Assembly: GCF_000002875.2 (NCBI RefSeq)
Contig: NC_009399.2
Location: 484,884 to 548,883 of the forward strand
Origin: Leishmania infantum JPCM5
Taxonomy: Eukaryota > Euglenozoa > Kinetoplastea > Trypanosomatida > Trypanosomatidae
Direction of reading: 5' to 3'
Length of the DNA: 64,000 nt
Shown here: piece after piece, positions 41,087 to 51,263 of the stretch
Layout of the letters: each line of letters begins with the position of its first letter
Position numbering within the stretch: the first letter of the stretch is position 1
Position numbers and translations under genes: made by a program
The notes under the pieces: generated by a model
Databases searched by the model: none
What the model was told of the DNA's origin: nothing
Seen by the model: the letters and a program-made list of their open reading frames with translations, nothing else

Positions 41087-43523
41087 CGCGGTGACTAATC
41101 AATGACGAAGGGAGGCAAGAGGGGTTTAACTCGGTATGGCGGAGAGGGAGGAAGTGTCGAGGCCAAATACACGAACACCCACGGACGGAGCCACGCCAGG
41201 CGGGCGTGGCGAGACAACAGGAATAAAAGCAGGAGAACGCGTACAATGAGCTCTCACAGGCAGGGCCGATCACACAGGCACGCACAGCAGCGAGGGAGCG
41301 AGGTGCGGAGAAGCGTCAGCTGTGTGCGTATGCGCGTGCGTTCGCCCAGAAATATATATATATATATAAACGAAGAGACAGAGGGCGAGAGGTAGACGAG
41401 TAAAATAAGCCGGCCGGTATAACATGTATCTCTCTCACTAGATATATGCACGTATGCGTGTGTGTGTCTGGTGTCTGGGGTATTAGAAAAGAGACGAAGG
41501 GGTGGGGGTCGGCGGACGTAGGCTGTGGGGGCGTAACGGTCCCTGTGTGTGTGTATGAGTTCGCCAACCTGTGTGGCCTCGTACGTGACTGGGCGAGGAG
41601 GAGAAAGGGGTAGGGAGGGGTGCGCGGCAGCGACAACGTCTGTGATTGAGCAGAGGTTGCAAGGGAGGCGAGAGGGAAAGGCTGGGGCGGTCTGGAGCGT
41701 GGTGGTGGTGGAGACTGCTGAGCGTTGCGTGTGAACTTTAGCGTGTGTGTGTGTGTGTCACTCGTGAGATGCGTAATCCTGCAACGTGCGCATGATTACC
41801 ATGAGAGAGAGAGGGTGGAGAACGAAGAGACATCACCAAGTAGCTAGATGTGAATCAGCTGTGGACGTCAGAGGCTCGTGGCCCGCCTACAAGGGCCCAC
41901 TGATCCTGTACGCGTGCATGCTTGTGCCTCTGCGCTTGGGGGTGGAGGTTGGGGCCTACTCGGGTGTGCTGAGGCTAGCGACGCAGGGTTACACAACGTA
42001 CCTGAGCCTCCCCCCTCTCCCTCCCCAGCCCCATCAGCGGCAACCCCCTCAAACACCCTATCAACCGTCCACACACACCCTCTTTCTCCAGGTCTCTTGT
42101 CTCGCCTCCAGCCTTTACATCTTCACTCTAAGCCTGACGTGAAAGATGCGAGAGAGGAGGGCATGGGGACCCGCAGAGGCGAACGGCGCGTGCGTGACGG
42201 TTTGGGCGACTTTCATTGCCGACACTTTAAGCGATGCAGTCGGATGCGGTTGGCTGGATGCACACACACACACACACACATTCAACAACGATGAGAGAGG
42301 AGGGGGGCCACCAGAGGTTAGCGGCCGAGACACGCTTGCGCTCTGCGCTGCAGCATGTCTATTTCTCTGCCATGCAACATGAGGTCGAACCCCACTCTTG
42401 CACCGGGCCCTGTCACAGGCCCCTATCGCCTGGTGCGAAGCAGCTGCAGAGACACACGTGACAGCAGTGCACCAACTCGGTCATCTGAGGGCTCGGCCTC
42501 CGCCTCAAACTCTAGCCGCCACCCACCCGCCCTCACAGGTCGCCCCGCAGCCGCTCACGTTGTGCCGGTCGCCACACGGTGCGATCCCATCGCGATGGCA
42601 CAGGCTCCCCAACAGTAGCAGGACGGTGTGAGGGCCGGGGGTGGGATGCGTTCGAGTCACGCCGACACTCTCTGCCCATCACATGAATCGTGCGTGTGCG
42701 CTGTCGCAGGTTGCTCCGGTGCAACGCCATCCGGCACCTGACGGCCGCCATCCGCAGCGCCATCTTACTCTGACCTCCCTACGTTGTAGGTGCTTGACCC
42801 TGTCACCAGGAGAAGCGGTCCCGCACTGGCAGGGATATAGGAGGGAGAGGAGGGGGCGCTGCTGGGCTTCCTCCCCAGAGACAGAGTTGGGGTGCACGGA
42901 TGACCCCCCCCCCCCGGGAGCGCCACGCGCTGCCGGGTGCCCCCACCCCACCCCGTTTCACCAGGAGCACAGCCGCACACACCTACGAGGAAAAAACGGG
43001 AGAGGGGGAGGGGGCGAGACGGAGGGGGAGCGCGCCACAGAGACGCAGCGAGGGTCGACGGGTGGGGAGGGTGATTAAGGCGGAATGCACCGTGAGACCG
43101 ATAAATCGATGGGGACAAGAACGGCGACAGGACACACTGGCAGCATCAACAGCAGCTGCGGGCGTGGAGGGTCATGGCGCTCGGGTTGAGCAATCTCCGG
43201 CGTCATTCTTCCTGTGATCCTCCCCACGTCACCACACCACCCTTTTACCAGCACCAAAGCATACACCGACACCCCGTTAGACGCGGCGCACCATTGAGCC
43301 AAGCGGCAAGAAATCGATATAGAGAGACGCACACACGCACGCAGACAGCCAAGTGCAATCCCATCCACGCGCGCGCGCATACATCCACAGAGGCGCGGTG
43401 GCTGTCCGCAGAGGACACCAAAGAAAAGCCGAGTTAGAGGGGTGGTGGTGGCTGGGGCTGCAGTTCATCCGTTGAACGGGTCCGCCCCTCCCCTCCCGCA
43501 CGCCTAGAAAACGCGCCGGCGCC
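41087..43523 (-). other. Spacer: deubiquitinase leader and CorA-gene 3' region
   Basis: No gene supported. Contains (TA)n at about 41351-41369, (GT)n at 41741-41758, (CA)n at 42258-42280 and a C10-11 run near 42905-42916. Confidence 0.5.
42330..42960 (-). mobile_element. Candidate SIDER-type degenerate retroposon in the CorA-gene 3' region
   Basis: About 630 bases of balanced, non-repetitive sequence between simple repeats, starting (minus strand) after a poly-G run near 42905-42916. Position in a 3' UTR, size and sequence style fit Leishmania SIDER2 elements. No exact repeat of it occurs in this window and I could not compare it with a consensus, so this is a weak call. Confidence 0.3.
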
Positions 43524-46025
43524 TCAGTGCTCGCGCACAAAGAGGACATGCATGGCGATGACCAAGATGATGCACAGGGTCCAAAAGAAGGCGTAGCCGT
43601 AGTCCCACGTCAGCTCCGGAAAGTTCTTCTGGAAGTTCATGCCATACACGCCAGCCAGGAACGTCACCGGTGTAAAGAGCATCGTCACGCGCGTCAGCAC
43701 GGCCATCAGCTCAGTGGTGCGGAAGCTCTGCAGGGAGATGTGCAGGTTCAGCAGAGTCTTGGCGTCATCCCGCACCTCCAGAGCGCGGTCGCTGATCTCA
43801 ATGCAGGACGCACACATCTGCCCCGCCATCTCACGCGAGCACAGCCGCAGCTTCGTGAACGCCTTGGCCAGAACTGCCTGGGTGACGTTGATCATCCGGT
43901 GCTGCACGCTCGTGCGACGGTGCAGGTGGTGCAGGAAGCTGTTCATCTCCCCCTTGTTCATCGGCGAGCGGTCCTGCTCGTCCAGCAGCCGGCGCAGAAA
44001 CGGCGACCGCGAGCTGCCGGCGAAGTGGTGCAGAATCCGCTTATCGATGTAGTGGCCGGACACCTCCGGCGTCGTCACGGCCGGCTTCTCCACGAACAGC
44101 TTCGCTTCGCACTTTTCAAGGAGCGCCGTGTGCACGTCGAGGCTGAGGTGGTAAGTGTAGATGGCGTCGTCGATGATCTTGAGTAGGAACTCCTGGAAGG
44201 ATACGTTGCTGTTCTCGATGACCCTCTTCCACTGTGAGCGCAGGTTCGCCATGCTGTGCGTGTCGACGCGGTGCAGGGTAATGACGATGTGCTGCTTCAG
44301 GTCCACAACGATAATCCACCGATTCGTCAGCTCCATCACGCTGTCGTCGGAGATGGCGATCTTTTCGGTCGCCACACGCAGGTTGAGCAGGTACTGGCCA
44401 GCGTAGATGGGCGACTCGCAAACCTGCGGCAGCACCAGCGTGTGATCGCGGTCGACGAGGAACGACTCGCACAACTTGAAGCGGTTGGTTAGGTAGCGCA
44501 GTGTCGCGTTGTACTGTTGCCGGCTGGCGTCTCTGCCCGTCACGTCCACCCAATACCAGTTGAAGCTCTGCTCAAAGTACGAAGACTTGGCTCTGCGGGA
44601 CTTGGAGGAGGAGGAGTGCGTCGTCGTCATCTCCTCCCAGGCGCGGCGCTCCTCCAGCGTCATCTCCGCCAGCTGGAAGACCTGCGAGTCTCGGGTCGGC
44701 ATCGCCATCATGACCGGCTCGTCGTGGCCAGGCTTGGTCACTGAGGTACGCGGCTTGGCTGGAATGACCTGCGACTGTCCCTTGTGAACGAAGATCGGGT
44801 CACGGAGTTGGGAGGTGTGCAGCTCGACGTCGCGGAAGTGATTGCCAGAGCCGCCGCGGCTGTTGAAGTATTGGATACACACAACATCCTCCTTGTTGAG
44901 TACCGCATGAATGTGCGGTGCCGGACCGCCGGCGCGAGCTCCATCGTCCCGGTGCAAGAAGGCACCATACTTGGCCTTGCCGCGGCCGTCGGGAACGGTG
45001 GCGGAGGTGGCGTAGCGGGCGACGCTGCTGCCCGTCGCTGCGGTCGCGGCGCCGATAGCGCTGCCGCTGGGGGACGCGAAGGGGCCGTCTTTGGTGTCTG
45101 CTGCAGTGGCTAGCGTTGGCGTCGGCACCGCTGCGCCACTCGCCAAGTTGCTTGTGAGAGGGTCTTCAGAAGGAATCTCCTGGTAGCCGTGCCGCCCGTG
45201 CGCGCCGGCGCAGCACTCCTCTTGCCCCCCTCTCTCACGGCTGCCAAATCCTACGACAGCGCCCCCCCTGCTCAGCAGCGGGGAGCGCACGAGCCGCGGC
45301 GCATCGTTGTATGCGACGCGCAAATGGTGGCCCTCTGTCAAGTGGTGGCCGAGCAAGCCCTCCTCGATCGGGTCGTTGAGGGTGCGCCACACGTTGGAGC
45401 GCGGCACAATGATGAAGCGATTGCTCGACGACGACGACGACGACGATGACTTCGACGATGACGAGGAACGGCTGGGGCGGTGGCTGGCACTCCTGGGGTC
45501 AACACCAGTGGTGGCGCGCGAGCGGGCATCGCGGGACGGCCGCGTGCAAGTCGACGTAGAGGCCGAGCGCGAGGTGTTGCGCGAACGGCGACCACGGCGA
45601 CGGTGGCGGCGCCCGCGTGACCGCTTTGACTTGCTCTTGTACGTGGACGCCGAGGACGCGGCCGAGTCCAGGATCTGCTGCTTCGCTTGAGCGAACTCCT
45701 CCCTGGTGAGCCCGCCCTTCTGATGCAGTTCGTGCAAACCCCTGATCGACTCCACAATCTCGAGTGGCCGCCGCGCGTAGGAATGCGCATTGCTCACGCG
45801 AGCCTCCGCGGAGGCGAGCGGCACCACGACGTTAGCGAGGTTCTGCACACGTGGCGGTAGTGGCGCATGGCTGGACCCCAGCTCGCTCGCCGCGCTAGGG
45901 TGCTCGACGGAGGGCGGGGTGAGGAAGGTGGAGGTGCCAAGGTTCGTCAGCCGATCCGGCGACGTCATGGTAACCTCCTCTGCCCGTAACGACGCCGGAG
46001 TCTCCGTTGAGGCGTTAGATGACAT
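43524..46025 (-). CDS. CorA-like magnesium transporter family protein with SHOCT motif
   Basis: An 833-residue membrane protein. The C-terminal half (from about 510, W-V-D-V-T-G) is a CorA-type domain: a long helical cytosolic part, two membrane helices (about 772-794 and 808-829), and the signature G-M-N at 795-797 at the end of the first helix, which forms the divalent-cation selectivity filter. Only four residues follow the second helix. The N-terminal half is unusual. A SHOCT-like motif (L-H-x-x-G-x-L-T-R-E-E-F at about 100-111) is followed by a strongly basic Arg/Ser region (about 130-190) and a poly-Ser run. The frame extends upstream of 46025 but its first codon there is GTG; the first ATG is at 46025. 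Mg2+ transport is inferred from family. Confidence 0.9.
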   Translation of the reverse strand: MSSNASTETPASLRAEEVTMTSPDRLTNLGTSTFLTPPSVEHPSAASELGSSHAPLPPRVQNLANVVVPLASAEARVSNAHSYARRPLEIVESIRGLHELHQKGGLTREEFAQAKQQILDSAASSASTYKSKSKRSRGRRHRRRGRRSRNTSRSASTSTCTRPSRDARSRATTGVDPRSASHRPSRSSSSSKSSSSSSSSSNRFIIVPRSNVWRTLNDPIEEGLLGHHLTEGHHLRVAYNDAPRLVRSPLLSRGGAVVGFGSRERGGQEECCAGAHGRHGYQEIPSEDPLTSNLASGAAVPTPTLATAADTKDGPFASPSGSAIGAATAATGSSVARYATSATVPDGRGKAKYGAFLHRDDGARAGGPAPHIHAVLNKEDVVCIQYFNSRGGSGNHFRDVELHTSQLRDPIFVHKGQSQVIPAKPRTSVTKPGHDEPVMMAMPTRDSQVFQLAEMTLEERRAWEEMTTTHSSSSKSRRAKSSYFEQSFNWYWVDVTGRDASRQQYNATLRYLTNRFKLCESFLVDRDHTLVLPQVCESPIYAGQYLLNLRVATEKIAISDDSVMELTNRWIIVVDLKQHIVITLHRVDTHSMANLRSQWKRVIENSNVSFQEFLLKIIDDAIYTYHLSLDVHTALLEKCEAKLFVEKPAVTTPEVSGHYIDKRILHHFAGSSRSPFLRRLLDEQDRSPMNKGEMNSFLHHLHRRTSVQHRMINVTQAVLAKAFTKLRLCSREMAGQMCASCIEISDRALEVRDDAKTLLNLHISLQSFRTTELMAVLTRVTMLFTPVTFLAGVYGMNFQKNFPELTWDYGYAFFWTLCIILVIAMHVLFVREH

Positions 46026-46895
46026 GAGGCCGCGCGCCGGGTGCGCTGATTCACACAAGGACCCTCTCTCTCTTCTTGTAAGAGCAGCCACAGCAGTGTG
46101 GTGTGCACGCACGCCGCGCGGCGAAGCCCCTCAGGCTTTCCCTGATTATGAAGGACGCGCAGGCCTCCGGCCAGCGTCGGCGAGTAGTAAATAGAGGTGA
46201 GGCCGAGAAGAAGACCGTCGGCACCGGGCCTTCTGCAAAGTGGTGCGCCGCTTGAGATTGGCGTATTATATGTGTGTGGGGTGTGCTTGCGGCGAATTCT
46301 TTTTTGAGAATGGGGAGGGGGTGTGGGGCGTGAGATGGACGCGAATGCGGAGAGGGCCGCATATCTGTTCAGGTGGAGCCGCGCGTGCGTGTGCGTTCAA
46401 ACTTATGCAGACAAAGAAACGGACAAGCGCACGCTGCGCTACACGAAGTCGCGACGACGCTGACGGGCACGCCGTGACGCGCGTTCACGGGTCCGCCTTT
46501 CGCTTCTCGCCTGCACAGCGAGACGAAAAGGGGCAAGGGGACGGGGGTGCGGCAATGCTCAACGGTGCACACGCACACACGCACACACGCACACACACAC
46601 AACTGTTCATGCGACGGTTGAACTCTGTGGCGTCGTCACTTCGATTACTTGTAAAGCTGCGAGCTGCTAAACACACACATACACACGCACTGGAGCTCAT
46701 CGCTCTCGCTACAGCCGCGTCTCTGCGTGTGTGTGTGTGTGTGTGTGCGTGGCTTCAATGCAGCTGCAAGACGCAACGCCGAGGGAGACAGCTGCAGCAC
46801 GAGTTACGAAAGAAGAAGCTAGAGCCCAACGGCCAGACTTTGCAAACCTTACGTTCCCCACCAGCACCAAAATACATCGACTCAGATCCGCACCA
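46026..46895 (-). other. Spacer: CorA-gene leader and EIF4G2 3' region
   Basis: No gene supported. A CA-rich tract at about 46568-46602 and (GT)n at about 46729-46746. Confidence 0.55.
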
Positions 46896-49800
46896 TTACT
46901 CAGCCTTGCCACCGCCACCGCCGGTGCCTCGACGCGAGTCCTCGCGCAAAATGCCGCGACCATTGCCACCGCCGCCACCCCCTCGATGAAGTGCGGTGCC
47001 GTTGCCGCGGCTACCACCACTACCGCCGCGGCCACGGTCAAAGTGGCCGCTGCCTCGCCCGGAGCGCGAGCCGCCGTGCTGACGGTCGTAGCGACCCCCA
47101 CCGCCGTGGCGGCTGCCATCGTGACTACTAGCGTAGTTCGATGACGTCGACAACGACCCTGTGGGCTGCTGCTGCAGCGATTCGTCTTTGCTGCCCCCTG
47201 CCCTGGAGTGCCGCTCGTTTCCGCCCTCTCCTTGGCTGCGGCGACGGTTCTTGTAGGAGTTGCGGTACAGTCGCTTGCTGCTGTCCCCGTCGCCGCGTGC
47301 TGTCCGGAAGGAGCCGTTGCTCTGGTTGCTCCGCCGTGGTGACAGCTGCCGCTCCGAGTGGCGGCTGCTGGTGTGCTCGCTGTCTGCATCGCGGCGCGGT
47401 GGGTGGCTGTCGCGGGGGCGGAACTCACCGAAGCTGCTGGCGTTGGAGCTCTGCAATCCATCCACAGACCCCGTTCCCCCGCCAACGCCGCCACCGTTGT
47501 TGCCGTTGCCGTTGCTATTCGTAGCCACTGCACCGTTCACGGAGCGCATAGAAATGCTGCCGCTGAGCAGGATGTCATCGGTGCCGCGGCGATCCATGAT
47601 ACGCGGGTACTCGGCGCTCGGCGGTGCAGCCAGCGCGTGGCCGCCCTCTTGGGTTGGTTTCTCGATGGCACCATCGCGCTCCGCCTCGTAAAAGCGATCT
47701 GCCCGCTCCATCGTCTCGTCGGACACAATGTGCATGCACACAAACTTGCGCAGCACTCGGGCTGCGGCCGACATCGTCATGGGGCGAGGCGTGTAGCGGA
47801 GAATCTCGTAGACCTCGGTCACAACGGCGATCTCGCGTTCCGCGCGTGCCACGCCGTCGACGGTGATTTGAAGGAGGTCCATGCTGTCCTCCACGAGAGC
47901 ATCACCGTTGGAGCACAGCTCTGCGATGAGAAGCGCGCTAAGCACCTCCGCAGCAAGCGTCGAGTCGCGGCTCGTCGTCCGAGGTGACGTGCGCAGCTGC
48001 TCGAAGATGACTTCTCGTGAAGGTGAGCCGGTGCGGAAGGCGTGGTAGAGCCGCAACTCCAGCGACTGCTGTCGCACGTCGCTGAAGCCGACGATGTTAT
48101 CGAGCAGCGCCTGCGCCTCGCTGGGGCCGCCGGACATCACGAGACTGTGCAGCACAAGCAGCGGTCGGTACCGCACGAAGCACTGCGCCTCCGTCGACGC
48201 CTGCCACGGCAGCTTTTCCGGGGCGACGAGCACATGTGTCATGTATTTTCCTACTTCGACGAGGTAGCTGCGCACGGCGGGTGGAGCGGTGTACACGAGC
48301 AGCTCGAGGCCCTCGTTCAGGAGCTCTTCGTCGTAGACGACACGCGCGTGGTCGGACAGGACGAGTTGCGCCCAGAACTGGAAGACGTGGAGGTCCTCGT
48401 AGAGCTTACCTTCGATGGCACGCTGCAGGGCCTCCATGGCGGCCTCGTGCAGCTGCTCGCGACACATCGCCACCGTCTCCGCCGCCTCCTCGCTGCTCGC
48501 GTTCGTGTGCGCCGTCAGCTGCTCTACGCAGGCGACAAGCACGGCGCCGGTCTGCTTGCGTGTCTTCTCTTCCTTGACAACGGAGAGACAGCGGTCCATC
48601 CACGCCCCGAGGGCCGGCAGCACATTGCCGTACGTGTCGAAGAGCTGCGCGGCCACCTCATCGGCGCTGCATTGGCCACTGGAGAAGGCCGCCATCAGCT
48701 TCGCGATAGCCTCAGGGCGCACGTGCTGAAGAGTTGACCGCGACGTTAGCGTGACGGTGGGGCGTGTGATGGCGCCAGTAACAGGAGACTCGGTGGCGGC
48801 CATGCCGTTGATCGAGCCGGCTGAGTCGCTAAGACTCACACTGCCCACCTGCTTACTGCGTGGCGCTGGCAGAGGCTGCCCACCCACCATCGTGGAGCTC
48901 ATCGACAGCTGCCCGCTCGCGTCTGCCGCAGTGACTACTGGCAACGCCGCTGTAACCGACAGCGGGGCGGGTGAGACTGCGGAGACCACCCCCTGCTCAG
49001 AGACGTCGCAAGGCGGCGGTGACTGCGTCGGCGAGATGTGCGTCAGCTGAGGCGTCACGAAAGCCGCCACACTCGGCGTACCACTCATCATCGGCGAGGC
49101 CGGCTCCTTGGGCAGCATGGCCCGCAGGTCATCGACCGTAGACATGAGCACGAAGCGGCAGCGGCTGATGGCATAGTGCTTCACCCAGTACTCCAGCTGG
49201 CTCAGCAGCTGCGGCAGCATCCGGCGCCCCTCTGCGGAGTGTACAAAGTAGCGCTTCTTGGCGGTCTTTACGACGGTGATAATCTCGTCCACCTGCGACT
49301 CCGTTGGTGTGTACGACGGCGGCACGGCAAACTCTCCGAACTCGGAGCCGAGACAGCAGATGCGGAAGATGACGGAAATAACAGAAGCGGCGACGATATC
49401 GCGCAGGAACAGCTCGCACACGAATCGGACGTTGCCACACATGCGGTCGCGACGCTCCTTCTCCGTCTCGCCGCCAATCGCCTGAGCGCCTTCGATGGCG
49501 GACGTCAGCGGGGAGGACACGTCGTCCGCCGCCGTCGACATCGTCGTCGGACTGGACGCGTCCGTCTCCTCAGCTCGGATGCTCTGCAGAAACTCGGCCT
49601 GGCAGCGCTTCAACAAAGCCATGCGCAGACGGTACTCAAGGCTCTGTGTCTTGTCACCGACGATGTGCTGTCCTTGCGGCACCTTGCAGAGGGCCGCGAT
49701 GAGGTCGGCGTAGCTGTGGCTGAAGTGCTGCTCCCGCACCGCCTTGGTGAAGAAGGCGTCCACGATCTTCGTCATCTGCTCCGCGTTTGCCTCGGGGATG

Positions 49801-51263
49801 GGTAGGCGAAGCAGCTCGTTCTTGACTTCGCGAAACTTGACCGGGTCGGTGGTCACCTTGTTCAGCACCGCCACCACCATGTGGTGGATCTTCTTCTTCT
49901 CCACTTCGCCGAACAGACCCCGGCGGCGCAGCGAGCCCTGCGCGAGCGAGATCGGTGCCTCCTGGCGGCCCTCCCACACATCACCGAGCGCCTCCAGCGC
50001 ATTCGACTTCTTCGCTGCGACGCTGGTGCCGGTGCGCAGGGCAGCAGAGGAGCCGAACCCGCCGCCGTCCCGGCTGGGCAGGTCTGCCAGCGCGCCGATC
50101 CCAGTCTTCGAGCTGCCGACGGAGCTGAGACTTAGGCTGCCCTTCTTCCCCTTCTTTGCGGCAGCTCCTATGGCACTCGGAGTCGGGCTCGTGCCGCCCA
50201 TCCGCAGCGGCGTAAACTTGGCCGCTCGCTCGTTGAACTCGTGCACGAAGCGCTGCACCCCGGGAGGGACGTGCGCCGTCTCATGGCGGTACTCCATCAT
50301 CCACGCGGCGATATGCGCCGCATCAAAGGCCACCATCTCACACGTGGTGCGCAGCTGCGGTGGCTCCGCCGGCGGCTCGTCCTCTGGCGCAGCACTCGGC
50401 TCCGCTGCCACCGCAGTCGCCTCATCCCGGCCGTAGTTTTGCGGCACCGCGGCGGTCTCCCGCTCTTCCGCGCCTACCCTCGTGGCGGCATCGGACGACC
50501 TCTGTGCTTCCTCAGCGGTCTCACATCCCTCCTCCTGCTCTGCTGCAGCCGCCTCGGGCACTGTCTTCCCGTCGGCCCTGCCGGCACTGCTTACTACTTC
50601 CGCAGCAGGAGCAGCAGCAGCGTCATCCTTTGTGGCAGTGTCCTTCTCCGCCTCGTCAGCGGTGACGACTGCGAAGCTACGTGACGGTGCCTCATCGGCA
50701 ACGTAGTCGAGCGAAGCGTCTGTTTTACCTCCCTCCTCTTCCTTTGCCGTGCTTTCAGCCTCGTCGGCTGCAGTGGGCGCTGCAGCGTCGTCCGGCGCGT
50801 CCGCCCCTATCTGCGCTGTCGCCGCGCTCTCAGTCTCCGCTGGAGCAACAACCACGGCGGCAGCAAAGTCCTCTTCGAGAGGTTTGTTGGCGGCTTCCTG
50901 CTCGGCCGGTGCCACCGTCACGACCTCTTCCTTTGCCGCCTGCTTCTCTGTTGCTTCCCGGGAGCGCGACTTGACGGCCTCGGTGGCTGCTGCAGCGGCC
51001 GCGTCTTCTACTCGTGCGTCGGCGCGTGGACCGGCAGCGGCGACCTCCGCCTCCTCGATAGTGGGTGCTGAGCTGGCGTACGGCAAGGCCTGCATGCCGT
51101 CTGCGTACTTGGTGAGGCGCTGCCGGGGACCGAACAGGATGTCGTTGAGGGTGGACGGGAAGGCGTAGAAAGAGCTCGGACTGCTGCGTGATCCCTCCAG
51201 ATTCCTCGGCACCGAGCTGCACCGCCGCGCTGGCAACAGCACACCACGACCTGCGTGCTCCAT
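46896..51263 (-). CDS. EIF4G2: eIF4G-like translation factor EIF4G2 (MIF4G domain)
   Basis: A 1455-residue scaffold-type initiation factor homologue. The MIF4G domain lies at about 445-715, opening R-G-L-F-G-E-V-E-K-K-K, the surface that binds the eIF4A helicase in eIF4G proteins. It carries a disordered insert near 570-605. A second all-helical region follows at about 875-1200, probably MA3-like, and the C terminus (about 1370-1455) is Gly/Arg/Ser-rich with RGG-type repeats suited to RNA binding. The N terminus has a short conserved-looking block (33-62) and then about 240 residues of Ala/Glu-rich disorder. Assignment to EIF4G2 rather than the other four Leishmania eIF4G homologues rests on recalled chromosome context. 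No canonical Y-x4-L-phi eIF4E-binding motif is evident in residues 30-65. Confidence 0.85.
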   Translation of the reverse strand: MEHAGRGVLLPARRCSSVPRNLEGSRSSPSSFYAFPSTLNDILFGPRQRLTKYADGMQALPYASSAPTIEEAEVAAAGPRADARVEDAAAAAATEAVKSRSREATEKQAAKEEVVTVAPAEQEAANKPLEEDFAAAVVVAPAETESAATAQIGADAPDDAAAPTAADEAESTAKEEEGGKTDASLDYVADEAPSRSFAVVTADEAEKDTATKDDAAAAPAAEVVSSAGRADGKTVPEAAAAEQEEGCETAEEAQRSSDAATRVGAEERETAAVPQNYGRDEATAVAAEPSAAPEDEPPAEPPQLRTTCEMVAFDAAHIAAWMMEYRHETAHVPPGVQRFVHEFNERAAKFTPLRMGGTSPTPSAIGAAAKKGKKGSLSLSSVGSSKTGIGALADLPSRDGGGFGSSAALRTGTSVAAKKSNALEALGDVWEGRQEAPISLAQGSLRRRGLFGEVEKKKIHHMVVAVLNKVTTDPVKFREVKNELLRLPIPEANAEQMTKIVDAFFTKAVREQHFSHSYADLIAALCKVPQGQHIVGDKTQSLEYRLRMALLKRCQAEFLQSIRAEETDASSPTTMSTAADDVSSPLTSAIEGAQAIGGETEKERRDRMCGNVRFVCELFLRDIVAASVISVIFRICCLGSEFGEFAVPPSYTPTESQVDEIITVVKTAKKRYFVHSAEGRRMLPQLLSQLEYWVKHYAISRCRFVLMSTVDDLRAMLPKEPASPMMSGTPSVAAFVTPQLTHISPTQSPPPCDVSEQGVVSAVSPAPLSVTAALPVVTAADASGQLSMSSTMVGGQPLPAPRSKQVGSVSLSDSAGSINGMAATESPVTGAITRPTVTLTSRSTLQHVRPEAIAKLMAAFSSGQCSADEVAAQLFDTYGNVLPALGAWMDRCLSVVKEEKTRKQTGAVLVACVEQLTAHTNASSEEAAETVAMCREQLHEAAMEALQRAIEGKLYEDLHVFQFWAQLVLSDHARVVYDEELLNEGLELLVYTAPPAVRSYLVEVGKYMTHVLVAPEKLPWQASTEAQCFVRYRPLLVLHSLVMSGGPSEAQALLDNIVGFSDVRQQSLELRLYHAFRTGSPSREVIFEQLRTSPRTTSRDSTLAAEVLSALLIAELCSNGDALVEDSMDLLQITVDGVARAEREIAVVTEVYEILRYTPRPMTMSAAARVLRKFVCMHIVSDETMERADRFYEAERDGAIEKPTQEGGHALAAPPSAEYPRIMDRRGTDDILLSGSISMRSVNGAVATNSNGNGNNGGGVGGGTGSVDGLQSSNASSFGEFRPRDSHPPRRDADSEHTSSRHSERQLSPRRSNQSNGSFRTARGDGDSSKRLYRNSYKNRRRSQGEGGNERHSRAGGSKDESLQQQPTGSLSTSSNYASSHDGSRHGGGGRYDRQHGGSRSGRGSGHFDRGRGGSGGSRGNGTALHRGGGGGGNGRGILREDSRRGTGGGGGKAE

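Noticed and set aside
42640..42665. Possible tRNA B-box (gcgttcgagtcacg)
   Set aside because: No matching A-box, anticodon arm or acceptor stem at suitable spacing.
46026..46112. 29-residue N-terminal extension of the CorA-like protein
   Set aside because: The frame begins with GTG, not ATG. Trypanosomatid translation starts normally use AUG, so the first ATG at 46025 was chosen.
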